Of a DNA stretch of 64,000 bases, positions 10,548-18,169 are shown in pieces. The notes under the pieces are model-generated. The model was not told the origin of the DNA. It saw only the letters and a program-made list of their open reading frames with translations, and did no database searches. This DNA is from Azospirillum ramasamyi (lineage in GTDB: Bacteria; Pseudomonadota; Alphaproteobacteria; Azospirillales; Azospirillaceae): the NCBI RefSeq assembly GCF_003233655.1, contig NZ_CP029829.1:1064978-1128977 (forward strand), in the 5' to 3' direction. Positions within the stretch are counted from its first letter, which is position 1. Every line of letters starts with the position of its first letter. The translations under genes were made by a program, and so were the position numbers.

Positions 10548-11013
10548 GGAAAGTCCCACTTGATGACGCTGCGTAGCGGTGAAATCAAGCGGTTCCGACA
10601 TCACGACCGACGCCTCGGTCGCCAGAGGGGCCCGGACCCGAACTGTCCGGCAGATGGTGTCGCCGTGGCTATGGTCAAGATGGTGGAAGACTGGGATTTT
10701 GCATTTTAAGCAAAGCCGGACTGAGCACTCTTTGACGACATTGAAACTCAACGGATGCGAACCTTGCGAGTCGCGGCGGCCATGCCGCGCCCATGGGCGC
10801 CGCACAGCGGCGCGGACGTGGAAAACCGCGGCTGCAAAGGCTTTTGCGGCTCCGGGACGCGCCGCTTGATGCAATGCCGCCACAGATCGCGAACGATTGT
10901 CGCCCAAGAAAAACACCAACGGTTGCCCAGTCTGTGTTCGCTCTTGTGCGGATGGTGCCGTTCTGCCAATAACTCCGAAAAACCGAAACCAATCAGATCA
11001 AATGGAGTTTTGC
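10548..11013. other. 466-bp divergent intergenic region, no gene seen
   Basis: It separates terC (minus) from the HU gene (plus). Open frames here are shadow-like, without ribosome binding sites or recognisable products. A weak HU promoter candidate is TTGTGC at 10944-10949 with AATAAC at 10968-10973. I see no riboswitch motif. Confidence 0.5.
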
Positions 11014-11289
11014 ATGAACCAGGCCGAGCTGATCGAAACCGTCGCCACCAACGCCGGCGTCAAGAAGGCCGACGCGGCCAAGGTTGTTCAGGCGGTGTTC
11101 GAGGGCATCTCCGGCGCGCTGGGGCGCGGCGAGGATGTGCGCCTGGCCGGTTTCGGCATTTTCGAGGTGGCCGAGCGCGCCGCCCGTGAGGGCCGCAACC
11201 CCCGCACCGGCGAAGTCGTGGCGATCGCCGCGTCCAAGGCTCCGAAGTTCAAGCCGGCCAAGCAGCTGCGCGATCTGGTGAACGGCTGA
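11014..11289 (+). CDS. HU-family DNA-binding protein
   Basis: 91 residues, the usual size for HU/IHF proteins, which bend DNA and organise the nucleoid. It starts MNQAELIETVA, and the ATG at 11014 follows a GGAG box 6 nt upstream. The DNA-binding arm signature GRNPRTGEVVAI lies near residue 64, followed by the typical C-terminal PKFKPAKQLRDLVN. It reads more like HU than IHF because it lacks extended IHF-specific tails. The MucR-family regulator follows 35 nt downstream on the same strand and may be cotranscribed. Confidence 0.95.
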   Translation: MNQAELIETVATNAGVKKADAAKVVQAVFEGISGALGRGEDVRLAGFGIFEVAERAAREGRNPRTGEVVAIAASKAPKFKPAKQLRDLVNG

Positions 11290-11324
11290 TACGCACGCAA
11301 CCACGTCCAAGGGGGAGCGCAGCC

Positions 11325-11735
11325 ATGACCATCGATCAAGCCGAACTGCAATCGCTGACCGCCAGGGTCGTTGCCGCCTATGTCGGCAACAACTCGGTGC
11401 CGGTCAACGACCTGCCGATGCTGATCAACAACGTCCAGACGGCTTTCCGGGGTCTGGGCGAGGACAAGCCGGCCCAGGCGAAGGCCGAGTTGATCCCGGC
11501 GGTCGCGATCAAGAAATCGGTCACGCCGGAGTATATCGTCTGCCTGGAAGACGGGAAGAAGCTGAAGATGCTGAAGCGGCATCTGAAGACCGTCTATGAC
11601 ATGACGCCGGACGAGTACCGCGCCAAGTGGAGCCTGCCGGCCGAATATCCCATGGTCGCGCCGAACTATGCCAAGGCGCGTTCGGAGATGGCGACCAAGC
11701 TCGGCCTCGGCCGCAAGCGTGCGGCGGCCGAATAA
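11325..11735 (+). CDS. MucR/Ros family transcriptional regulator
   Basis: 136 residues with the alphaproteobacterial MucR/Ros layout: a helical N-terminal oligomerisation part (residues ~1-60), then the zinc-finger-like DNA-binding motif (VCLEDGKKLKMLKRHLKTVYDMTPDEYRAKW split across residues ~66-96), then a basic tail. MucR proteins are H-NS-like silencers of exopolysaccharide, motility and symbiosis genes. The finger keeps the first cysteine and first histidine but has Asp in place of the second cysteine and Tyr/Val where the last histidine is usual. This resembles family members known to fold without zinc. A terminator follows. Confidence 0.92.
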   Translation: MTIDQAELQSLTARVVAAYVGNNSVPVNDLPMLINNVQTAFRGLGEDKPAQAKAELIPAVAIKKSVTPEYIVCLEDGKKLKMLKRHLKTVYDMTPDEYRAKWSLPAEYPMVAPNYAKARSEMATKLGLGRKRAAAE

Positions 11736-11760
11736 CCGGTCTTCATCCGCATTGCTGCTG

Positions 11761-11793
11761 AAAAGGGCGCGCTCGACCGGGCGTGCCTTTTTT
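11761..11793 (+). terminator. rho-independent terminator after the mucR-family gene
   Basis: The GGCGCGC / GCGTGCC stem (one wobble) with an 8-nt loop is preceded by AAAA and followed by six T. Confidence 0.8.
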
Positions 11794-12491
11794 GTATGTG
11801 CCGGTTTCATATACGCCGGTTCCGGGCCGATCTTGGGTGGCCAATCGAACCGCCAGCTTTGAAGCGCCGGCACGCCTTCCCCCGGTTTACCTCCGACTGA
11901 ACTTGATGGCCTATGACCAATGTCCGGGTAGCGAAGCGGATCGGCCTTCCCATCTAGGGTTCCGGTATGGTTGAACGACCACGGGCGGTCCTATCACCAT
12001 CCTCACCGTAGAGGCATAGTTGCCTCCCGCTCCGTCGGCTGACTTGAAGCCGATCCGTTTCGCGGTTGCGGCATATCGACGGCAGTCCGCCCGGACATAT
12101 ATCGGTCGATCGGAAGAGAAGAGATCGCCCGAAAGATACTCGGCTGAACGTCATGGGTCATAGGATTGCCTCCTCTCCCAGACTGCCGGTGCGGGTGGAA
12201 GAAGAGCTTGGGTATACGCCGAAAAACACCCGGAACATGCCCTTTCCCGGCTTGATCCGCCGCAAATCCGCGGCCACATTAATATTGTCAAAAGGACGCT
12301 GTTCCTTGTGACACCGGGCAAAAATACAAACCCCACAACAGCTAAGGTCGGATCGGCGGACGTTATTCCTACGTTCGCACCATAGTCCGCCGTTGGTTCA
12401 TCGCCTCAAAGGCGATCCCTGCCATGGGTCCCGACAGGGGCCGGCCCCGATTGCAGGCCGTCCCGTGAAGCGTTGGAGAGGAGGCATTCGC
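11794..12491. other. ~700-bp stretch upstream of the sigma factor with no recognisable gene
   Basis: Short open frames exist on both strands but none has a convincing ribosome binding site, codon pattern or product. The A/T content rises around 12270-12370, which suits a promoter and long leader for the sigma-factor gene. I do not recognise an RNA family here. Confidence 0.5.
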
Positions 12492-13382
12492 GTGCTGAAG
12501 AAACTGCTGACCGGTGAAAACGCCAGCCTGACCCGCTACATCGAGGAATCCAAGCGTTTCCCCATCCTGGCGCCGGACGTGGAACGCGACCTCGCCATCG
12601 CTTGGCGGGAGCGCGGCAGCCCCCAGGCGCTGGAGCAGCTCGTAGGGAGCCATCTCCGCCTTGTGATCAAGATCGCCCGCGGCTTCGGAGGCTACGGCCT
12701 GCCGCTGGTCGATCTGGTGGCCGAGGGGAATGTCGGCCTGATGCAGGCCGCTCAGAAATTCGACCCGCAGCGCGGCTTCCGCTTCGCCACCTACGCCACC
12801 TGGTGGATCCGGGCCGCGATCCAGGAATACATCCTGCACAGCTGGTCGCTGGTGAAGATGGGCACCACCGCCGCCCAGAAGAAGCTGTTCTTCAACCTGC
12901 GCCGGCTGAAGAGCCAGATGGCCGAACTGGAACAGGGAGACCTGTCGCCGGAGACGGTGGCCACCATCGCCGCCGAGCTGGACGTTCCGGAAACCGAAGT
13001 GGTGGAGATGAACCGCCGCCTCGCCGCAAACGACAGCTCGCTCGACGCAACCCTGTCGACCGATGGCGAGACCAACTGGCTGGAACTGCTGGCGGACGAC
13101 CGCCCCACGCAGGACACCATGCTGGCGGAAGCGGACGAACTCGCGTTGCGCCGCCGGCTCGTCGGCCAGGCCCTGGACCGGCTGGACGCGCGTGAACGCC
13201 GCATCCTGTTCGAGCGCCGGCTGAAGGACGATCCGTCGACCCTCGAAGCGTTGAGCCAGCAATTCTCGGTATCGCGCGAACGCGTCCGCCAGATCGAGGT
13301 GCGGGCCTTCGAGAAGCTCCAGAAAGCCGTGCTCAGCGCCGCCCAGGCTCTGCGCCGGCCGGCCACTCCGATGATCGCCTGA
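12492..13382 (+). CDS. rpoH: RNA polymerase sigma factor, RpoH (sigma-32) type
   Basis: 296 residues from a GTG start with an AGGAGG-like box about 8 nt upstream. Region 2 is clear (GNVGLMQAAQKFDPQRGFRFATYATWWIRAAIQEYIL split over residues ~78-115). It is followed by the RpoH box, QKKLFFNLRR, which separates heat-shock sigma factors from RpoD. Region 4 ends in LSQQFSVSRERVRQIEVRAFEKLQ, the -35-binding helix-turn-helix. The protein should direct polymerase to heat- or other stress promoters. Alphaproteobacteria often have several rpoH copies, so this may be a secondary one. It is monocistronic, with a strong terminator 140 nt downstream. Confidence 0.93.
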   Translation: MLKKLLTGENASLTRYIEESKRFPILAPDVERDLAIAWRERGSPQALEQLVGSHLRLVIKIARGFGGYGLPLVDLVAEGNVGLMQAAQKFDPQRGFRFATYATWWIRAAIQEYILHSWSLVKMGTTAAQKKLFFNLRRLKSQMAELEQGDLSPETVATIAAELDVPETEVVEMNRRLAANDSSLDATLSTDGETNWLELLADDRPTQDTMLAEADELALRRRLVGQALDRLDARERRILFERRLKDDPSTLEALSQQFSVSRERVRQIEVRAFEKLQKAVLSAAQALRRPATPMIA

Positions 13383-13395
13383 TCCTACCCGGTAT

Positions 13396-13426
13396 CCCGT
13401 CCGGCGCGGGCTCCGCTCCGGACGGG
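13396..13426. repeat. 9-bp perfect inverted repeat downstream of rpoH
   Basis: CCCGTCCGG pairs with CCGGACGGG around a 13-nt centre just after the rpoH stop. There is no T-tract, so it is an RNA stabilising hairpin or a weak terminator upstream of the true one. Confidence 0.5.
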
Positions 13427-13518
13427 CCTCATGCGGCACCGGCCACCCGGACGGACCTCGCCGCATCGTTCCCGCGGGCCGCGGCCCGCCTGTTGCCTCC
13501 AGACCTGTCAACCTGCAA

Positions 13519-13555
13519 GCCGGCGGCGCCTTCGGGCTCCGCCGGCTTTTTCTTT
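13519..13555 (+). terminator. rho-independent terminator of rpoH
   Basis: An 8-bp GCCGGCGG / CCGCCGGC stem is followed by TTTTTCTTT. It lies immediately before the insertion sequence boundary. Confidence 0.9.
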
Positions 13556-13584
13556 CCGAAGTCGAGCAATAGAGTTTCGAGCGT

Positions 13585-14190
13585 TTAATCTGACGCATAT
13601 CCTGCATGTTTGAGGTAGTTCCAGCATTCGTCTGGTGTGTAGAGGTCGCAGATAGAGCCGACAGCCCTCCACAACTCCTCGATGGTACGGGCGCCGATGC
13701 GGCGGAGATGAGCTTTGAGCTTGGCGAACGCCATTTCGATAGGGTTGAGGTCGGGACTGTAGGGCGGCAGGAAGAGGAACCAAGCGCCACGTTCCTTGAG
13801 GATGGCCTTGGCCTTTTCACTCTTATGGCTGGATAGGTTGTCGAGGATGACGACATCGCCCGGCCGCAGGGTCGGGGCGAGTTGTGTCTCGACATAGGTC
13901 TCGAAGAGCGTCCGGTTCATCGCGCCCTTGATGATCCACGGGGCGGTCAGCCCGTCGCAGCGCAGGGCAGCGATGAAGGTCTGGGTGCCCCAATGGCCAA
14001 ACGGCGCCGTGGCCTTGAACCGCTGGCCGCGCTTGGCCCGTCCGCGCAGTCGGGTCATCTTCGTGGTGGTTGCGGTCTCGTCGAGAAACACCAGCCGATC
14101 CGGCTCCTCGCGCATCCGGGGCTGACGGTGGCTGCGCCAACTCCGGCGGTCCTCAGCAACGTCAGCGCGACCGGCCTCGCTCGCCAGCAC
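13585..14190 (-). CDS. IS630-family transposase, orfB (catalytic DDE part)
   Basis: About 200 residues containing the catalytic core: LVFLDETATTT gives the first Asp, VVILDNLSSHKS the second Asp, and PPYSPDLNPIEMAFAKLK the Glu. The frame opens at a GTG within the overlap with orfA. The natural protein should be a fusion read through an A8 tract at about 14191-14198, because the N-terminal recognition domain is in orfA. Without frameshifting this part alone would be inactive. The closest known layout is the two-frame IS630 members common in Azospirillum and rhizobia. Confidence 0.88.
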   Translation of the reverse strand: MLASEAGRADVAEDRRSWRSHRQPRMREEPDRLVFLDETATTTKMTRLRGRAKRGQRFKATAPFGHWGTQTFIAALRCDGLTAPWIIKGAMNRTLFETYVETQLAPTLRPGDVVILDNLSSHKSEKAKAILKERGAWFLFLPPYSPDLNPIEMAFAKLKAHLRRIGARTIEELWRAVGSICDLYTPDECWNYLKHAGYASD

Positions 14191-14542
14191 CGTTTTTTTT
14201 GACAGTGAAGCCGCGGGCGAGCAGGAAGCGCGACAGCGAGGCGGGGTGGACCGTGACCCCGCGCTCGGCCTTCAGCTTGGCCGCCAGTTCGGGCATGGTG
14301 ATGTCGCCTTGCTTCTCCACCCAGCCGATCAGAAGTTCGGCATGCGGGGCCAGCTTGCCACCGCCCGGTGGGCGCCCCTGCCGGGCCGGGTCCAGCGAGC
14401 CCGTTGCCGCCATGCGCTGAGCAAGCCGCACGCCCGTGCTCGCGCTCACATCGAACCGGCGCGCCGCCGCCCGACGCGAACCGCCTTTCTCGACCTCTCC
14501 GTAAATCCGAACCCGAAGGTCCGACGAATAGCTGCGCCCCAT
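14162..14542 (-). CDS. IS630-family transposase, orfA (DNA-recognition part)
   Basis: 126 residues from an ATG with GGAGGTGGATC just upstream, starting MGRSYSSDLRVRIYGEVEKG. It holds a helix-turn-helix (SRRAAARRFDVSASTGVRLAQR, in two parts) and a second winged-helix-like region (MPELAAKLKAERGVTVHPASLSRFL). These are the usual end-binding domains of IS630 transposases. It overlaps orfB by 29 nt and shares the A8 run TCAAAAAAAACGG. With seven A the two frames would be continuous. So either programmed slippage produces the full enzyme or one extra A has broken it. Confidence 0.85.
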   Translation of the reverse strand: MGRSYSSDLRVRIYGEVEKGGSRRAAARRFDVSASTGVRLAQRMAATGSLDPARQGRPPGGGKLAPHAELLIGWVEKQGDITMPELAAKLKAERGVTVHPASLSRFLLARGFTVKKNGAGERGRSR

Positions 14543-14792
14543 GATCCACCTCCAACAACGGTGAATCACGTCAACGGCCCAAGCGCAACTGTCGATTCAG
14601 ATTTCAGGCGCGATGCTCTAAACAAATTGATGCGGAGCTCAGGACAACGCTTGATTGCTCTCAGTAGAGGTTCTGCGACAATGTGACCGATTAAAAGATG
14701 CGGGTGCCTGCGCATCATGTGCCGCTCGCGGGAAGTTTACATTTGTCGCAATTCTTAGTACGCTCGTCATATCTCAAATTGGGGATAGCTCC

Positions 14793-16139
14793 ATGTCGAA
14801 CGCTGCCCAGACTCAGTCGATCATTGACCGCATTACCTTCCTGCGCATCGACGAGGCGACGAAGGCAACGCTTCGTGAATTCCAGCCTTATCTGGCGCAA
14901 CGGATCGACCAGATTCTGGAGGAGTTCTACGGCTATCTCCGGACGGTCCCGCAGGTCTCCCCCATGCTGGTGAACCCGGCGGTGACCGGCCGTGCGCGGG
15001 ATCTGCAGAAGCAGCACTGGCTGCGCAACGTCTTCACCGGCACCTTCGACGAGGCCTATGTCAATCAGGTCCTGAAGATCGGCCAGACGCACCAGCGCAT
15101 CGGGCTGGAGCCGCGCTGGTACACCGGCGCCTACTGCTTCACCCTGAACAAGCTGATCGAACTGGCGAGCCAGATTTACCGCAAGAAGCCGGAAAAGCTG
15201 GCGCAGCTGCTTCAGGCCATCAACAAGGCGGTGTTCCTGGACATGGATCTCGCCACCTCGGTCTATATCGACCTGAACACCGCGGCCATCATCTCGCGGG
15301 AGCTGGGCAGCACCGCCGACAGCTTCGAGCGTGAGGTGAAGAGCGTCGTCCAAGGCGTGGCGAGCGCCGCGCAGCAGCTTCAGAGCACCGCCCAGGCGAT
15401 GAGCCGCACCGCGGAAACCACCAGCGAGCAATCCACCCAGGTGGCCGCCGCCGCGGAAGAAGCGTCGGTCAACATCCAGACCGTCGCCGCGGCGGCGGAG
15501 GAACTGACCGCCTCCATCAGCGAGATCAGCCATCAGGTGACGCAGTCCGCCGCCATCGCCAACGCCGCGATGACCGAGGCCGAGCGGACAAACGCCACGG
15601 TGCAGGGGCTTGCCGACGCGGCCAGCCGCATCGGTCAGGTGGTGAAGCTGATTCACGACATCGCCAGCCAGACCAACCTGCTCGCCCTGAACGCCACGAT
15701 CGAGGCCGCACGCGCCGGCGAGGCGGGCAAGGGCTTCGCCGTGGTGGCGAGCGAGGTCAAGAGCCTCGCCAACCAGACCGCCAAGGCGACCGAGGAGATC
15801 AATTCCCAGATCGGCGCCGTCCAGGGCGCGACGCAGGAAGCGGTTGGCGCCATCCGCTCCATCTCCGGCACCATCGCGCGTATCAACGAGATCTCCACCT
15901 CCATCGCCACCGCGATGGAGGAACAGGGCGCGGCCACGACGGAAATCGCCCGCAACGTCCAGCAGGCCTCCATCGGCACCCGCGAGGTCAGCGAGACGAT
16001 CGTCTCCGTCAATGCCTCCGCCAACAATGCCGGTGAAGAGGCCAGGCAGGTTCTGGAAGCGACCAATGAATTGTCGCGCCAGTCCACCACCCTGCGGTCG
16101 GAGGTCGACCGCTTCCTTGCCCGGGTCCGCGCGGGCTGA
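14793..16139 (+). CDS. globin-coupled methyl-accepting chemotaxis protein (HemAT-like aerotaxis receptor)
   Basis: 448 residues, soluble (no membrane segments). Residues ~10-175 form a sensor globin: the proximal-histidine region [16 protein letters not shown] places His100, and Tyr46 is in the distal-helix position seen in HemAT. Residues ~190-448 are an MCP coiled coil whose hairpin tip reads [20 protein letters not shown], the CheA/CheW contact. Such receptors bind O2 at haem b and steer aerotaxis. The start at 14793 gives a family-like N-terminus. The IS element lies just upstream (its end at 14620 is 173 nt before the ATG), so it may have displaced or supplied the promoter. Confidence 0.94.
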   Translation: MSNAAQTQSIIDRITFLRIDEATKATLREFQPYLAQRIDQILEEFYGYLRTVPQVSPMLVNPAVTGRARDLQKQHWLRNVFTGTFDEAYVNQVLKIGQTHQRIGLEPRWYTGAYCFTLNKLIELASQIYRKKPEKLAQLLQAINKAVFLDMDLATSVYIDLNTAAIISRELGSTADSFEREVKSVVQGVASAAQQLQSTAQAMSRTAETTSEQSTQVAAAAEEASVNIQTVAAAAEELTASISEISHQVTQSAAIANAAMTEAERTNATVQGLADAASRIGQVVKLIHDIASQTNLLALNATIEAARAGEAGKGFAVVASEVKSLANQTAKATEEINSQIGAVQGATQEAVGAIRSISGTIARINEISTSIATAMEEQGAATTEIARNVQQASIGTREVSETIVSVNASANNAGEEARQVLEATNELSRQSTTLRSEVDRFLARVRAG

Positions 16140-16206
16140 TCGGTTCCGGTTCAGCCGGATCACTCAAGCCCGGATTAATCAAAGCAGGATTAATCAAGCA
16201 GTAATG

Positions 16207-16238
16207 GAAAGGGCGCGTTCGGCCGAACGCGCCCTTTT
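16207..16238. terminator. bidirectional terminator between receptor gene and small ORF
   Basis: A perfect 15-bp-per-arm palindrome runs from AAAGGGCGCGTTCGG to its mirror CCGAACGCGCCCTTT, giving T-runs on both strands. It lies between convergent genes. A short direct repeat of GGATTAATCAA (around 16169 and 16184) precedes it. Confidence 0.85.
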
Positions 16239-16301
16239 CTCGTATCTTCAAGCCATTCCGGCGAAAACGCCGGCTGGTTACCCCCAGGCGGCCACCGTCC
16301 G

Positions 16302-16472
16302 TCAGGGCAGCGTGCGGACAACGAAATCGCTCACTGCGATGTTCTCGGCCTGGGCTGCGCGCCGAACCTCTTCGGCACTGCGCCAATGGGTGCGCCCGCC
16401 GAGGCTGGTCAGAACGCCGCCGCGCATCGCGACGAAAATCCCGGTACGTCCCAAATTCACAATTCTCATCAT
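16302..16472 (-). CDS. small protein of unknown function
   Basis: 56 residues if it starts at the ATG 16470-16472, which has GGGGGA about 6 nt upstream; ATGs at 16476-16478 and 16467-16469 are alternatives. The sequence (MRIVNLGRTGIFVAMRGGV at its start, then SAEEVRRAAQAENIAVSDFVVRT) is basic, without a signal peptide or cysteines. I do not recognise a family. It is convergent with the receptor gene and ends 64 nt from the shared terminator. The reading frame and ribosome site make it plausible, but codon evidence is thin. Confidence 0.45.
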   Translation of the reverse strand: MMRIVNLGRTGIFVAMRGGVLTSLGGRTHWRSAEEVRRAAQAENIAVSDFVVRTLP

Positions 16473-16514
16473 GGCCATCCCCCGTCCGATAGCGTGCATT
16501 TTAGAGAAAAACAA

Positions 16515-16863
16515 TCCAGTTCTTATTTTGAACGGAAATTGTGTTAACTCCCAATCGTTATCAAAGAATGCCGCGTCGCGTCAATAAGACTTCTGTCACT
16601 CAACTTCTCACCGCACTCATAAACCTCCCTTCACCAGAAAGTTCCAATACCGTCCAGCGGCCTCGCATAACCGGACAAAGCTATTTTTGTAAAATTTTAT
16701 ATTTATTCTTTTCGTGTTGCCTCGAATGTCTACATGGGCGGTACCACCGAAAGCCCTATCCCGACCGCACAGCGTCGGAACGACGGCACGCCGTGTAGGG
16801 TTGTTACCGAAGCCGCGAACGGTGCGGCTGCGAAGGGCGGGATAAACCTGCGAGGCATCGGCA
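16515..16863. other. AT-rich ~350-bp intergenic region
   Basis: From about 16500 to 16735 the DNA is clearly more A/T-rich than its surroundings, with runs such as TTTTTGTAAAATTTTATATTTA near 16683-16705 (given as positions). I see no gene. It can hold promoters for the small minus-strand ORF and the acetyltransferase, and may be horizontally acquired or H-NS/MucR-silenced DNA. Confidence 0.5.
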
Positions 16864-17487
16864 ATGGCAACAGCAAATCGCCGCACCGGAACGAGCGGCA
16901 CAGGCGGCGGGCGATACGGTACGGAGGCCGAGGAGGAGGACGGACATGCGACGATCCCCCTGCCGGTGACCATCAGGCCGGCAAGGCCGGATGACCTGCC
17001 GAAGCTGGAATGGTTTGGTTTGCATACCCCCCACCGCGAGATCCTCGCCGGAGCCTTCCGCCTTCAGGAACGCGGTGACGGCGCCATGATTCTGGCGGAG
17101 GTCAACGGCTTTCCCGTCGGGCAGATCTGCATCGATTTTCTGCGCAAGCGGCCGAGCGGCCGGGCCACGCTGTGGGCGTTGCGTGTGTTCCAGCCTTTCC
17201 GGAAGCTCGGGCTCGGCGTCCGGCTGGTTCGGGCGGCGGAGCGGCTGGTGCTCCAGCGCGGCGTGCCCTTCGCGGAGTTGGGGGTGGACCGCGACAATGC
17301 CGGGGTTCTGCCCTTCTACGAGAGGCTGGGCTACGAACATTGCGGGCGGGAGCGCGGACAGTTCCTCTACCACACGCCGGAAGGCAGGCTGGTCCGCGTC
17401 GCCATCGACCAGTGGCTTCTGCACAAGCGCATGGCCGAAGCCGCGAAGCCGGACATTGGCCGCGGCCTGCGCCTCGCCGCCGAATAG
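16864..17487 (+). CDS. GNAT-family N-acetyltransferase
   Basis: 207 residues from ATG 16864 with GAGG 8 nt upstream. After a ~30-residue Gly/Thr-rich leader the GNAT fold begins at VTIRPARPDDLPKLEW. Motif A (VFQPFRKLGLGVRLVRAAE) carries the acetyl-CoA pyrophosphate loop, and motif B (LGVDRDNAGVLPFYERLGYE) follows. The family transfers an acetyl group from acetyl-CoA to amines; the acceptor here cannot be deduced. The long N-terminal leader is unusual, and a later start is possible. Confidence 0.82.
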   Translation: MATANRRTGTSGTGGGRYGTEAEEEDGHATIPLPVTIRPARPDDLPKLEWFGLHTPHREILAGAFRLQERGDGAMILAEVNGFPVGQICIDFLRKRPSGRATLWALRVFQPFRKLGLGVRLVRAAERLVLQRGVPFAELGVDRDNAGVLPFYERLGYEHCGRERGQFLYHTPEGRLVRVAIDQWLLHKRMAEAAKPDIGRGLRLAAE

Positions 17488-17497
17488 GATAGACGCG

Positions 17498-17986
17498 CTA
17501 TTCCGCTGCCAGCACCGCGCCGGGCGGAAGGGGCACCAGCCGTGCCGATCGCCGCCGCGGCAGATAGATGCGGGCGCTGTCCAGGATGGCGCCCAGCTCT
17601 CGCATGGCGTCGGTTGCCATACACAGCACGACCAGCGGAAGCCAGCGGTCGAGATGCTGTGCCGCGACCTCCGCGTCGCCGTTCTGCACCGCTGCCAGGG
17701 AGTCGAGCAATGCCGCCTCGTCCGCGCTGATGCGGCTACAGGCCGGACAGCGGATCTCGGGCTTGCGGGCGCCCGACACGGCGAAGGTGCCGAGCAGCGC
17801 GAACAGCGGCAGCAGGGCGGTGTTCGGAACCCCGGCAACGTTCAGACCGATGCGCATCGACGCCATCGCGCCCGCAGTGCCGGCACGGAACCATTGCCGC
17901 ACGCCGGTCAACAGCGCCCGTTCGGCCGAGGTGAGGTCCGCCACCGTCCAGGGCGACGGCCGTCCTTCTTCCACCGTCCCGCACAT
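17498..17986 (-). CDS. hypothetical protein with a CPAC motif
   Basis: 162 residues. Visible features are an Ala/Leu-rich central segment that could be one membrane-associated helix (NTALLPLFALLGTFAVSG), and a CPAC pair near residue 80 that may bind metal. A second helical hydrophobic stretch (LDRWLPLVVLCMATDAM) follows, and then a basic Pro-rich tail. I do not recognise the family. The gene converges on the acetyltransferase, ending 10 nt after it. It diverges from the hydrolase at 18170 across a region with a Fur-like sequence. Confidence 0.65.
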   Translation of the reverse strand: MCGTVEEGRPSPWTVADLTSAERALLTGVRQWFRAGTAGAMASMRIGLNVAGVPNTALLPLFALLGTFAVSGARKPEIRCPACSRISADEAALLDSLAAVQNGDAEVAAQHLDRWLPLVVLCMATDAMRELGAILDSARIYLPRRRSARLVPLPPGAVLAAE

Positions 17987-18035
17987 GCCGATGCTCCTTC
18001 ATTCGGTTGCGTGCGCATCCTATCGCCAACCCCGA

Positions 18036-18056
18036 TACATTGCGAGTCATTCTTAG
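18036..18056. promoter_or_regulatory. possible Fur-like box
   Basis: ATTGCGAGTCATTCTTAG resembles the imperfect dyad of iron boxes seen upstream of iron-regulated genes in proteobacteria (ATTGAGAATNATTCTCA type). It lies between two divergent genes. The match is imperfect and neither gene is clearly iron-related, so this is tentative; the limits are approximate. Confidence 0.25.
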
Positions 18057-18169
18057 TTGCAGGCCCGCGCTGTGATAAAAAACGGTTTCCGGGAAGAGTC
18101 GGGAACTTTGGAAAGGACGCGTTAACCACCGGAGCGAATCCTTGACCGACTCGCAGCGCATGGGGATCG

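Larger units (their letters stand above)
13570..14620 (-). mobile_element. IS630-family insertion sequence with TA duplication and imperfect inverted ends
   Basis: About 1.05 kb. Both ends carry TA followed by related terminal repeats. The left end reads TAGAGTTTCGAGCG inward from 13570, and the right end reads TAGAGCATCGCGCC inward from 14620. About two thirds of the first 24 positions match, including a shared AATCTGA. Duplication of a TA target is the IS630/Tc1/mariner habit. The element carries orfA and orfB of a DDE transposase joined across an A8 run. It sits between the rpoH terminator and the HemAT-like receptor gene without cutting either. Confidence 0.88.

Noticed and set aside
10548-10800. 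yybP-ykoY manganese riboswitch upstream of terC
   Set aside because: The expected conserved GGGGAGUA-type core is not found in the minus-strand leader.
18090-18120. EcfG promoter before the secreted hydrolase
   Set aside because: GGAAC and CGTT are present but separated by 13 nt rather than 16-17.
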